Shown piece by piece: positions 1-6,963 of a DNA stretch of 12,983 nt; the stretch's first letter is position 1; every line of letters begins with the position of its first letter. Both the position numbers and the translations under genes were made by a program. The notes below the pieces were generated by a model. That model was given only the letters and a program-made list of their open reading frames with translations. It did no database searches and was not told the origin of the DNA. The stretch is from Chloroflexota bacterium (GTDB taxonomy: Bacteria > Chloroflexota > Limnocylindria > QHBO01): NCBI GenBank assembly GCA_005880165.1, contig VBJP01000053.1, forward strand, positions 2,196-15,178, given 5' to 3'.

Positions 1-1407
1 CAACACGCTCGCGAGGATTCCCTGAAGATCTTGGTTGATGAGATGAGGTCAACCGGCAATCCAGTCACGTTGGCCGCCACGCTCGCATGCCACACCACTG
101 GTTGCCCTCTTCCGGGAACGCCCTACGTCGTGACCGTCAAGACGTGTGATAGCGAGACTTCCTGTCCGATTCCGCCCAGCTGCGTCGACTGCAGCCAGGA
201 TCTCGCAGTACAGGTCACGATCCGGCAGCCCTCCTTCGGTCTGACGTTTGCTCGGATCTTTGGGCAGACGAGTTGGAGCGTGAGGACTGCTTCGGTCGCT
301 GGGATCGTCCACGCGCGCCGCTATGGCATCGTCACCCTTCGACCACCGCACCCACGAACGAACGGAACGGATGCCAACTACGACGATCTGTTCATCACCG
401 GTGGCAGCAAGGTCATCGTGGGGCAGTCAGACGTCGGAGTGAACACGAACCTGAGTTACTCCGGGACGAACTCTCTTCTTCAGATTGATTCCGGCTTCAA
501 CCTGTACTACCACGACACGTACAAGGCCTGGTCAGGTGCGCCAACTGGAGTGACGAATGGCTCTCTGATCACGGACCCGGGATATTCAATACCGACTGCA
601 CCGACCGGCACACCGACGTATGCAAACGAAGCCTCAGCGCAAGACACAACGGGTTGCGCTGCACAGCAAGCAGTTGTGCCAGACACCTACCGGGATCTCA
701 AGCACAACAACAAGATCAATGATCCATCGGTGATCACAGCCAAGTGCTTCAAGCCAGGCATCTATTCGGGATTCACGCTGACGAACAATACCGACGACGT
801 TGCCTTCCTTCTCGAGCCTGGCGTTTACTACTTCAACCACGGACTGAACATTGGCTCAACATTGATCGGTGGGTACGTTCCCAACCAGCCCGGGACGGCA
901 TTGATCTTCAACGAGTCCAACAACCCGAATGCCGATCCCGGCCAAATGACGACGAGCGGTGCCACGTCATTCGTCGCTCTGAACTTCGGCGATAAGTACT
1001 TGAACTCGGGCGGAAGTTGGGCGCAGCCTGCTAGCGGTCCCTCCGGTCCGGTTGGCCTTCCGGATCCAAATGGTGGGCCTGCGGTCCCGATGTCACTTCT
1101 CGTTCGACCCGACCCGAACTGCATCGTCACCGAACCGGAACCGTCCGCCTGCGACGACTCCCACAACAACACGCTCAAGCTCACCGGAGGTGGGAACATC
1201 TTTCTCGCCGGCATTCAGTACGCACCAACGGACAACTCTCAATTCAAGGGCAATACAGGCCAGACCTCCGAGGTTGGGCAGCTCATCACCTGGACACTCA
1301 AGTTCGACTCCTCTGTCTTCGACATCAATGCATGGCTGGCCGACAACAACGGCGTTCTCAGGATCGATCCTGCCTGCTCGCCAACGATCACGACCTGCAA
1401 TCCGTGA
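1..1407 (+). CDS. TadG-like exported protein, C-terminal part (5' end outside window)
   Basis: The frame is open from base 1 to the TGA at 1405-1407, giving about 468 residues with no visible start, so the gene is cut by the window edge. It aligns along its whole length with the TadG-like protein at 2921-4546: its first codon matches roughly residue 74 of that protein, so about 70 N-terminal residues, including the Tad membrane anchor, should lie upstream. Shared landmarks, in order, are the FARxFGQ segment, the VTLRPPxPxxNGxDANxDD block, CFKPGIY, LLEPGVYYF, the DPNCIV...SAC pair, FLAGIQYAPTDN and GVLRIDPACS. The body is beta-rich and has paired Cys residues at equivalent positions, fitting an exported, disulfide-stabilised domain. 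TadG-family proteins are pseudopilin-like or cell-surface parts of Flp/Tad pilus systems; the exact role here is unknown. GC is visibly lower than in the housekeeping genes to the right. Confidence 0.8.
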   Translation, partial: QHAREDSLKILVDEMRSTGNPVTLAATLACHTTGCPLPGTPYVVTVKTCDSETSCPIPPSCVDCSQDLAVQVTIRQPSFGLTFARIFGQTSWSVRTASVAGIVHARRYGIVTLRPPHPRTNGTDANYDDLFITGGSKVIVGQSDVGVNTNLSYSGTNSLLQIDSGFNLYYHDTYKAWSGAPTGVTNGSLITDPGYSIPTAPTGTPTYANEASAQDTTGCAAQQAVVPDTYRDLKHNNKINDPSVITAKCFKPGIYSGFTLTNNTDDVAFLLEPGVYYFNHGLNIGSTLIGGYVPNQPGTALIFNESNNPNADPGQMTTSGATSFVALNFGDKYLNSGGSWAQPASGPSGPVGLPDPNGGPAVPMSLLVRPDPNCIVTEPEPSACDDSHNNTLKLTGGGNIFLAGIQYAPTDNSQFKGNTGQTSEVGQLITWTLKFDSSVFDINAWLADNNGVLRIDPACSPTITTCNP

Positions 1408-1562
1408 CGATCGATGAGGCTCTCGGGAATAGACCTTTGTCGTGTAGGCGAGTTACTGAGTTCCGAGGCTCCGCCCAATCGGCGACGTGGTAACCAAATA
1501 CCCCCTGGCTGAGCGGACTTTCGGGCCGTGTTTCTCGGGTTCGCGCATGCAATTATCGGTGC

Positions 1563-1772
1563 ATGACTCGCCGCATCCTGCTAGCCGTCGTCTGGGCGTA
1601 TGCCGCATGGACATGGACCACGATCGGTCATGTGTTCGTGAGCACACCCGATATCGGGCCGGTCGTTGCGCTCATCATCGGGCTCGCGATCGTCGCACGA
1701 CCCTCGATGTCGGTTGCCGGACGGTTCCCGGGAGCTCATCCCAAGACGGCCTCCCCACGGGCGGACCTCTAA
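1563..1772 (+). CDS. possible small two-helix membrane protein, unknown function
   Basis: This is a 69-residue ORF in the gap after the first tadG-like gene. The N-terminus is basic (MTRR), followed by a hydrophobic helix at about residues 5-26 with several Trp, a short polar turn, and a second hydrophobic helix at about 31-46 ending in ARP. The last 20 residues are polar and Pro-rich. The pattern of positive start plus two membrane spans is unlikely to be pure chance, but no convincing ribosome binding site precedes the ATG and the tail looks unconstrained. I do not recognise a family with certainty. It could be a real small membrane protein, or a decayed remnant in a region that also holds two other gene fragments. 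Confidence 0.4.
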   Translation: MTRRILLAVVWAYAAWTWTTIGHVFVSTPDIGPVVALIIGLAIVARPSMSVAGRFPGAHPKTASPRADL

Positions 1773-1785
1773 GCCACACGACGCG

Positions 1786-2073
1786 GCAAGGCTCTAAGGC
1801 GTCGGCCTGACTGGCCCGTCCTTCGCCATTCGCAGAGCCAGGTGAGCCGCCTCGCGGGGGTCGCGTGCTCGATGCACGCGGGCGCCGCCCATGCGCTGAT
1901 CCGACTCGATCCGCCACGACCCCAGCGTGACAACCTGGCGACCCATTCGCAGCGCCAGGCCGATCTCCGAAAGCGTGCCGTGGCGCCCACCCACGGCGAC
2001 CACTGCATCCGCGCTGGTGACGACCACCAGGTTGCGCACGACCCCCAGCCCCGTGGCGATGGGGATGCGGACG
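1786..2073 (+). repeat. left copy of a 288-bp direct repeat
   Basis: Bases 1786-2073 match 4606-4893 in the same orientation at a constant offset of 2820. I count six mismatches (1932, 1971, 1998, 2040, 2043, 2049) and no gaps, about 98% identity. Similarity stops sharply at both ends: only GCAAG is shared at the left edge, and the copies diverge right after ATGCGGAC at the right edge. The content is the 3' half of a LOG-family gene read on the minus strand plus a few bases past its stop. Confidence 0.95.
1794..2073 (-). pseudogene. truncated 3' fragment of LOG-family (TIGR00725-like) gene
   Basis: Read on the minus strand, this encodes the last ~93 residues of the LOG-family protein, with the same TAG stop as the intact copy at 4614-5156. 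The amino acids are identical to the intact gene from VRIPIATG through the RN and VGGRHGTLSEI motifs to VRPTP. The 5' half, including the GGLGGVM nucleotide-binding loop, is absent. Upstream of 2073 the frame runs into unrelated antisense sequence of a kinase remnant. It cannot make a functional enzyme. All six base differences from the intact copy are at third codon positions. Confidence 0.9.
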
Positions 2074-2268
2074 CTGCCGGTCCTGGTTGATCGTGACCAG
2101 CTGACGCAAGCCTCGCTGAATCTGCTCGACAACGCGATCATGCATACCCCGGAGCGAGGCTTGGTTCGGCTGAGCGGGAAGCGGGAAGATTCGTCAGTCG
2201 TGCTGCACCTGCACAATGCACAGCCATTCGCCAGCAAGCACCTGCCGGACCTGTTCGATCGCCCTCTA
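2074..2268 (+). pseudogene. histidine-kinase HATPase domain fragment
   Basis: Immediately right of the repeat edge the plus strand reads LPVLVDRDQLTQASLNLLDN and continues AIMHTPERG. This is a clear N-box region of a sensor kinase HATPase_c domain (D..qL.Q...NLldNAi.hTP). About 25 residues on, HLPDLFDR resembles the F-box (hL.riFdRF). The G1 box (DxGxGI) expected between them is degraded to NAQPFA, and after DRPLS the frame becomes non-homologous low-quality sequence to its stop near 2376. No dimerisation domain, start or sensor lies upstream, because the LOG fragment abuts directly. It is a remnant of a kinase gene, not a working protein. An automatic caller might annotate 1927-2376 as an ATP-binding protein, but its first ~50 codons are antisense to the LOG fragment. 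Confidence 0.7.
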
Positions 2269-2405
2269 TCTCGCCGAATCGGTTGCCAGCCAACAGATCT
2301 TCAACAGATCTGGCAACGTAAGAAGCCGAAAGTACCCCGGGGGTCCCATGTAAATCGGCCGGTCGGGCAAGGCTGACGGCAAGGTTGGCTCCTTACCGTC
2401 GGGAC
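2269..2405. other. tadE upstream region with repeats; no gene seen
   Basis: This stretch holds an 8-bp inverted repeat (GTTGCCAG 2282-2289 / CTGGCAAC 2310-2317) whose 20-nt loop contains the start of a tandem CAACAGATCT repeat (2291-2300 and 2303-2312). It also holds a stronger hairpin next to the tadE start (see separate entry). I see no clear -35/-10 pair and no recognised riboswitch. Confidence 0.6.
2373..2402 (+). promoter_or_regulatory. hairpin abutting the tadE start codon
   Basis: CTGACGGCAAGG (2373-2384) pairs with CCTTACCGTCGG (2391-2402) around a 6-nt loop TTGGCT. That is 12 positions with one C-A mismatch and one G-T wobble. The tadE ATG follows at 2406, only 3 nt after the stem. 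No good Shine-Dalgarno sequence lies between stem and start. The hairpin could mask initiation or be part of a leader-controlled switch. It is not a terminator, because no T-run follows. Confidence 0.5.
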
Positions 2406-2924
2406 ATGACCACGCGCGCAACCATCCTACGTAGTCGTGCTGGCCTGAGCCGCCAGGACAGCGATCCGCTCCACCCTGGCCGCGGACAGACGCTCGTCGA
2501 GTTCGCCCTGATCCTGCCGGTCATGCTGTTGGTGCTCTTCGGCATCATCCAGTTCGGCTTGATCTTCTGGGCACAGATCACACTCACTCAGGTCGGCCGC
2601 GATACCGGCCGCTGGGCGGCCACGCAGACCGTCTCGCCCTGCAGCTCCGGGGCGTCAGCCGTCCAGAGCCAGGCGACCGCGCTCGCGGGCAATTCGAGCC
2701 TGTACGGCTTCCCGGGATATCCGGTGACCGCCACCGCGACGTGGACGCAGGCCAGCGGGTCCTCGACCTGCCCTCCTGCCGACAACCAGACCGTGTGGTA
2801 CGTGAATATCACGCTTACCCACGATGTTCCGATGGTCCTCCCGTTTCTCGCAGACACGTGCACACCGTCCTGCAAGAAAACCCTCAGCACCAGCGTGCAA
2901 TACCGCATGGAGCCCCAGCCATGA
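2406..2924 (+). CDS. tadE: TadE-like pilus assembly pseudopilin
   Basis: The protein has 172 residues from the ATG at 2406; an in-frame TTG at 2385 would add seven residues but sits in the loop of a strong hairpin. After a ~27-residue basic leader comes GQTLVEFALILPV and a long hydrophobic helix (about residues 28-56). This is the TadE/pseudopilin signature: a prepilin-peptidase site after Gly27, with Glu at +5 (Glu32) and Phe next to it. The remainder is a small exported domain with Cys residues (CSSG, STCPP, DTCTPSC) that could form disulfides. TadE-family proteins are minor pseudopilins of the Flp/Tad apparatus, acting in the envelope. The stop overlaps the next gene as ATGA, so the two are translationally coupled. 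The rest of a tad machine (tadA/B/C, rcpA, flp) is not in this window. Confidence 0.85.
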   Translation: MTTRATILRSRAGLSRQDSDPLHPGRGQTLVEFALILPVMLLVLFGIIQFGLIFWAQITLTQVGRDTGRWAATQTVSPCSSGASAVQSQATALAGNSSLYGFPGYPVTATATWTQASGSSTCPPADNQTVWYVNITLTHDVPMVLPFLADTCTPSCKKTLSTSVQYRMEPQP

Positions 2925-4546
2925 GGCGGCTCAGGGAGCGCCTCTCCGACAAGGCTGAGGGCCAGGTGCTCGTCATCGTCGCGGTCGGGTTCATCGTGCT
3001 GCTCGGGTTCGCCGGATTGGTGATCGACATCGGGATGGCGGACTCGACCCAGCGGTACGAGCGCAGCATCGTCGACGCCTCATCCCTGGCTGGCGCGCAG
3101 CAGCTCCAGCTGGCGGGCACCCGTCAGGTGGGCGCGGCGCAATACGCGGATGCGCGCACCGTCGCGATGCAGAACCTCGTCAACGAGGTCGCACCCGGCG
3201 CCTCCACGCCGGCGTGCACAACGGGCGGCTCCGCGCCTTATCCGGCGGACGTGGTCCGCTGCGCAATCCCGAACACGCCATATCGGGTCTCGATTCGCGC
3301 ACCCTCACCGGTATGCATCAGCGCCGGATGCGACATTAGCCGCTCGGTGCTGGTATCGGTCACCAGGCTCAACCTCCCCACCATCTTTGCGCGGCTGTTC
3401 GGGCAGTCGGGCTGGGATGTCAGCCAGGCTGCCGTCGCAGGATTGCACAACATCGGGAAGTACGCGGTGATCACACTGCGGCCGCCGAAGCCGCAAAAGA
3501 ACGGAAGCGATGCGAACTTTGACGACATCAGCGTCAAAGGCACCAACACCTTGCTGCAGGTCATCGCCGGGGACATCGGTACCAACACCAACCTGAACGT
3601 CACCGGCGGCGGGGCCGTAACCCTGGACATCGGCTTCGACGTCCATCACTTCGACACCTACCTGGCCTGGACACCGCCGCCGACGGAGGAGGTTCTTCCG
3701 ACCACCATCGCCGATCCGAATTACGCCTATCCCACGCGCACGGGCGCCCCGACCTACAGCGCCGCGAACCTAAGTGACGCGCGCGACAGCGCGGCCAACT
3801 GTGCATTGCAGCAGCTCAAAGTCCCCCTCCAGTACACCGTTGGCGGCACGCCCATCAAAACGATGCTGGCGACAAACGTCTCCTGCTACAAGCCGGGGAT
3901 CTACACCCAACAGCTGTCGAATGCCCACAACAACGAGGCGATCCTGCTCGAGCCGGGTCTCTACTTCTTCGACGCGGGCGTCAAGCTCGGAGTCGGTGCA
4001 TTCGTTGGCGGCTACGAGGCCGGCAACCCTGGTGTGGCCCTGGTTTTCAACGAGTGCAACTCGGGTTGCGTCTTCGATGGCAATAACTCGCCGGTCATCG
4101 CGCTAAACGGCGGCACGAAGTTCAACAATGCCAACGGCCAGGAGGCAACCGCGGCCGTTGGCTTCGACAGCCAGCCGGTGCAAACCAACGCCGGCTTCAA
4201 GCCCAGCGAGATCCCCATCACCTTGCTGGTCGAGAAAGACCCGAACTGCGTCGTCGCCGACGAGGAGCCGGGTTCCTGCAATGACAACGCGAACAACACC
4301 CTCAACATTGCGGGCAATGGCGCGCTGTACCTGGCGGGAGCCCAATACGCGCCGACTGACAACATCAAGATCAGCGGCGGCTCGGCGGGCACTGGCTACG
4401 TTGGCCAGATCGTTGGCTGGACCGTGACCTATTCCGGTGGCTCGACGATCAAGCAAACGTTCCCGGCCAATCTCGGCGTGGGCGTGCTTCGGCTCGACGC
4501 GTCGTGCTCCGGCACCGACAGCCACAACGCGAGCTGCTACCCATAG
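2921..4546 (+). CDS. TadG-like pilus/surface protein
   Basis: The ATG at 2921 overlaps the tadE stop (ATGA) and gives 541 residues. A longer frame from 2741 runs through tadE in another phase and is not used. The N-terminus is a typical Tad domain: EGQVLVIVAVGFIVLLGFAG, then LVIDIGMADSTQRYERSIVDASSLAGAQQL (TM about residues 15-36, then an amphipathic segment). After ~FARLFGQ (about residue 150) comes a long beta-rich exported domain with LLEPGLYFF, CYKPGIY, DPNCVV...GSC, YLAGAQYAPTDN and a Cys-containing end. It shares these blocks with the gene ending at 1407, so the two are ancient paralogues with clearly diverged sequence. It is probably anchored in the membrane and faces outward. The gene ends 67 bp before the convergent LOG gene stop. 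Confidence 0.85.
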   Translation: MRRLRERLSDKAEGQVLVIVAVGFIVLLGFAGLVIDIGMADSTQRYERSIVDASSLAGAQQLQLAGTRQVGAAQYADARTVAMQNLVNEVAPGASTPACTTGGSAPYPADVVRCAIPNTPYRVSIRAPSPVCISAGCDISRSVLVSVTRLNLPTIFARLFGQSGWDVSQAAVAGLHNIGKYAVITLRPPKPQKNGSDANFDDISVKGTNTLLQVIAGDIGTNTNLNVTGGGAVTLDIGFDVHHFDTYLAWTPPPTEEVLPTTIADPNYAYPTRTGAPTYSAANLSDARDSAANCALQQLKVPLQYTVGGTPIKTMLATNVSCYKPGIYTQQLSNAHNNEAILLEPGLYFFDAGVKLGVGAFVGGYEAGNPGVALVFNECNSGCVFDGNNSPVIALNGGTKFNNANGQEATAAVGFDSQPVQTNAGFKPSEIPITLLVEKDPNCVVADEEPGSCNDNANNTLNIAGNGALYLAGAQYAPTDNIKISGGSAGTGYVGQIVGWTVTYSGGSTIKQTFPANLGVGVLRLDASCSGTDSHNASCYP

Positions 4547-4605
4547 GCAACTCGGGACGTCATCCGCGGCGTCATCGAAGGGTCGACCCCGCGCATCGCC
4601 AGTGC

Positions 4606-4893
4606 GCAAGGCTCTAAGGCGTCGGCCTGACTGGCCCGTCCTTCGCCATTCGCAGAGCCAGGTGAGCCGCCTCGCGGGGGTCGCGTGCTCGATGCACGCG
4701 GGCGCCGCCCATGCGCTGATCCGACTCGATCCGCCACGACCCCAGCGTGACCACCTGGCGACCCATTCGCAGCGCCAGGCCGATCTCCGATAGCGTGCCG
4801 TGGCGCCCACCCACGGCAACCACTGCATCCGCGCTGGTGACGACCACCAGGTTGCGCACCACGCCCAGGCCCGTGGCGATGGGGATGCGGACG
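4606..4893 (+). repeat. right copy of the 288-bp direct repeat
   Basis: This is the partner of 1786-2073. It lies inside the intact LOG-family gene (its 3' 93 codons) plus eight bases past the stop. Together the two copies bracket the kinase remnant and the tadE-tadG pair. Recombination between them would delete 2820 bp and leave a single intact LOG gene next to the first tadG. Confidence 0.95.
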
Positions 4894-5156
4894 TATTCGT
4901 TGGCCTCCGTCGAGTCCTCTCCGGGCAGGAACCCGATCGTCAGCCCGCCGGCCCCCAGCGCGCCCTTCGAAGCGGCCTGCATCACGCCGCCTAGGCCGCC
5001 GGTCACCACCGTCGCGCCGCCGCGCGCGAGCAGCGTACCGACCTCTTCTGCCCACTCAAGGACGCGGTGAGCATCCGGACCGCGCGGGTCTCCATCCCCG
5101 ATCACGGCCACCACCGGATCGTGGGGCATACGCGGAGCGCTCAGGCCTTCAACCAT
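4614..5156 (-). CDS. LOG-family / TIGR00725-type nucleotide-binding protein
   Basis: The protein has 180 residues. The start ATG at 5156 is chosen because GGAGG (5166-5170) sits 9 nt upstream; a longer TTG start at 5207 and a shorter ATG at 5129 are less supported. Motifs are VVAVIGDGD (about 16-23), TGGLGGVMQAA (52-62), VVRN (99-102) and ADAVVAVGGRHGTLSEIGLAL (109-129). This is a Rossmann-like fold of the LOG/lysine-decarboxylase-like family, of which TIGR00725 is a subgroup. LOG enzymes cleave nucleoside 5'-monophosphates at the N-glycosidic bond (cytokinin-type or nucleotide salvage), but this subgroup is not well characterised, so the substrate is unknown. It overlaps the upstream thpR stop by 8 nt, so translational coupling is likely. 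Its 3' half is duplicated at 1786-2073. Confidence 0.82.
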   Translation of the reverse strand: MVEGLSAPRMPHDPVVAVIGDGDPRGPDAHRVLEWAEEVGTLLARGGATVVTGGLGGVMQAASKGALGAGGLTIGFLPGEDSTEANEYVRIPIATGLGVVRNLVVVTSADAVVAVGGRHGTLSEIGLALRMGRQVVTLGSWRIESDQRMGGARVHRARDPREAAHLALRMAKDGPVRPTP

Positions 5157-5772
5157 GGACCGATGCCTCCGCTTCGACGTCTCGCACGATTCGGGCTCCC
5201 GTGCCAACCGTCACCGCTGCGAGCGGCTCGTATTGCGCCGGGCCGCGGCCGAGGTGTGATCGGTACAGGATCACACGTTCGAGCGGAACGACGCCCGACG
5301 GTACCGCGCGTCCGGCGATCCACGCCGACAGGTCCGCACCGCGCTCGGCCCGGGCTCGCGCCAGGGTGACGTGCGGCCGGAACGGCGATCCATCCTCGAC
5401 CCGCGGAACGATGGGCGCCAGGGCGCGGCGTATCCCCTCCGCCAGGGTACTGGCCGTCGCGCGTTCATCGGCGATGCCGTACCACAGCACGCGCGCCCGT
5501 CGTGGCGATGGGAACGCGCCCAGCCCGCCGGCAGTCAGGTCCGCTGCTCCTGCGCTCCTTGCCGGCACAATCAGCCTGGCCAGGACATCCTCGCTCAGCT
5601 CAGCGTCGATCCAGCCCAGGAAGGCCAGGGTCAGGTGCCAGCCGGCGGGATCGGTCCAGCGCAGGTCGGACGCAGCAGGTTCGCCACGCCAGGCGCTCAC
5701 GACATCGGTCAGGTCCGACCGCAAGCCCTCGGGCAGGGGAACGGCCACGAAGCAGCGCCAGCGCTTGATCAT
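5149..5772 (-). CDS. thpR: RNA 2',3'-cyclic phosphodiesterase (2'-5' RNA ligase family)
   Basis: The protein has 207 residues with both HxT signatures of the 2H phosphoesterase superfamily: HLT at 46-48 (in GWHLTLAFLG) and HVT at 134-136 (in FRPHVTLARAR). The spacing and the N-terminal RCFVAVPLP strand are typical of ThpR/LigT. The family hydrolyses RNA 2',3'-cyclic phosphates to 2'-phosphates and shows weak 2'-5' ligase activity in vitro; the cellular substrate is uncertain. The start ATG at 5772 overlaps the HAD frame stop as ATGA, and the stop overlaps the LOG start. It is therefore an interior gene of a tightly packed operon. The C-terminus after about residue 190 is variable, as usual for the family. 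Confidence 0.88.
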   Translation of the reverse strand: MIKRWRCFVAVPLPEGLRSDLTDVVSAWRGEPAASDLRWTDPAGWHLTLAFLGWIDAELSEDVLARLIVPARSAGAADLTAGGLGAFPSPRRARVLWYGIADERATASTLAEGIRRALAPIVPRVEDGSPFRPHVTLARARAERGADLSAWIAGRAVPSGVVPLERVILYRSHLGRGPAQYEPLAAVTVGTGARIVRDVEAEASVHG

Positions 5773-6495
5773 GCCGAGCGGGCTGGCGCCGCCACGCCGC
5801 GGGCATCGACGATCGGAATCAGCTGATCGAGGGCGGTGATGATGGGGACGTCGGCCCGGACGGCCGCGCGCTTGAATCGGTCATTGCGGTCGATCAGGAC
5901 CGGCGCGATGCCGACCGCCAGGGCGCCCTCCACGTCGGCGTCGAGGTGATCGCCAACGTGGATCACCTCGGAGGGGCGCACGCCGGCCTCCTTCAGCGCG
6001 TAGCGGAAGATGCCCGGGTGCGGCTTCTCGAACCGACCAGACCCAGTTGCTGACCGCCCCGACGATCAGGTGGCGTGTCCGCAGCTCGTCGAGGGCCGCC
6101 GGGACCTCGGGAAAGACGTGCCAGTGGCTGGTGACCAGGAACAGCTCGGAGAGGCGTCGGAAGAAGGCATCCGGTAACGGACCAATCCCCAACCCAGCGA
6201 TCGCCCGGCGGTCGATCTCGACCGTCCGCTGAAAGCTCGTCTCCTCGTTCGGCTCGAAGCCACCCTCCATGCCCCATCCGCCGTGGTGATAGGCCTGTCG
6301 GAGGGCAATGCGCAGCTCCTCGACATCGACCTGGATGCCGTACTCGGCGAAGGCCATGGCGTAGATCTGCTCCCACGAGGGGCTGGGCCGCATGACCGTG
6401 TCGCCGACGTCCAGGAAGACCGCGCGCAGGCGCGCGGGGCGACGATGCGCTTGCCGGCGCGCCGCGGTGGCTCGCGGGCCGCCATCTAGCGTCAT
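5769..6495 (-). pseudogene. HAD-superfamily hydrolase, frameshifted with internal deletion
   Basis: From ATG 6495 the frame carries HAD motif I (AVFLDVGDTV, nucleophile Asp29), a full helical cap and motif II (VGAVSN, Ser149), up to Trp151 at 6043-6045. It then runs into nonsense to 5881. The rest of the enzyme is in another frame: FEKPHPGIF (motif III Lys, from 6032) and IHVGDHLDADVEGAL (motif IV), ending at the TGA 5769. Only 10 nt separate Trp151 from FEKP, whereas HAD proteins usually have about 30 residues between motif II Ser and motif III Lys. So roughly 25 codons plus a frame unit are missing. The N-terminal ~24 Arg-rich residues may not belong to the real protein. Unless this is an assembly error, the gene is inactive. 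It sits 18 nt after the J-domain gene and overlaps thpR by 4 nt. Confidence 0.8.
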
Positions 6496-6513
6496 GGGTT
6501 GTAGGGTAGCGGC

Positions 6514-6945
6514 CTAGGCGGCGGTCGCTCCCATGCGTCCCAGGATCTGGTAGATCTCGGTCCGATACGAGATCCCGGAAGAATGCCGGCTGAGCCAGCG
6601 CAGGTACTCCGGGTCCTGGCGGGCGAGGTCGCGCAACGTCCAGCCGGCGTACCGCCCGAAGCCGACGCGGGTGCCCGCCGACTCCGAGCGCGGCGGAGGC
6701 GAGACCGATACGCCGCGCACCGGCTGTCGATCGGTTCGCTGCGAACGATCCCAGCTGGAGCGCGCCGCCTCGTCACGCAGCAGCGCATAGGCCGCGTTGA
6801 CCTGGAGCATGCGTCGCAGGGCGTAGGTGGTCCGATCGCGATCCGGGTGGTACTTGAGCGCGAGCGCCCGGTACGCGGCCTGGATCACCTCCTGCTCGGC
6901 GTGTGGCGCGACCTGCAGGACGCGATACGGGTCGACGGGCTCCAT
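6514..6945 (-). CDS. J-domain protein with C-terminal DUF3820/ExoX-C-like module
   Basis: The protein has 143 residues. The N-terminal J domain (about 5-68) has PYRVLQVAPHAEQEVIQAAYRALALKYHPDRD, with the HPD motif at 33-35 that stimulates Hsp70 ATPase activity. After a Pro/Ser linker (about 70-92), the C-terminal module GFGRYAGWTLRDLARQDPEYLRWL (about 95-118) matches the short G+Y.G.tl.ei...dP.YL.Wl motif found at the ends of some nucleases and in DUF3820-like proteins, where it is thought to bind nucleic acid or partner proteins. There is no zinc-finger or DnaJ C-terminal substrate domain, so it is a specialised co-chaperone, not DnaJ itself. The ATG at 6945 follows the DnaB-like gene stop by 18 nt, consistent with one operon. 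Confidence 0.82.
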   Translation of the reverse strand: MEPVDPYRVLQVAPHAEQEVIQAAYRALALKYHPDRDRTTYALRRMLQVNAAYALLRDEAARSSWDRSQRTDRQPVRGVSVSPPPRSESAGTRVGFGRYAGWTLRDLARQDPEYLRWLSRHSSGISYRTEIYQILGRMGATAA

Positions 6946-6963
6946 GCGGTTGTCAGCGCCCCC

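Noticed and set aside
1440..1520. possible riboswitch (GTTAC...GTAAC stem, GC-rich internal part)
   Set aside because: It does not match the c-di-GMP or other consensus elements I know; the pairing is only 5 bp.
1927..2376. 149-codon plus-strand ORF that could be called an ATP-binding protein
   Set aside because: Its first third is antisense to the LOG fragment; only ~65 codons resemble a HATPase domain and the G1 box is lost, so I call it a remnant.
5157..5207. longer LOG start at TTG 5207
   Set aside because: The GGAGG at 5166-5170 is placed correctly for ATG 5156, and the extra residues lie inside thpR and look unlike the family.
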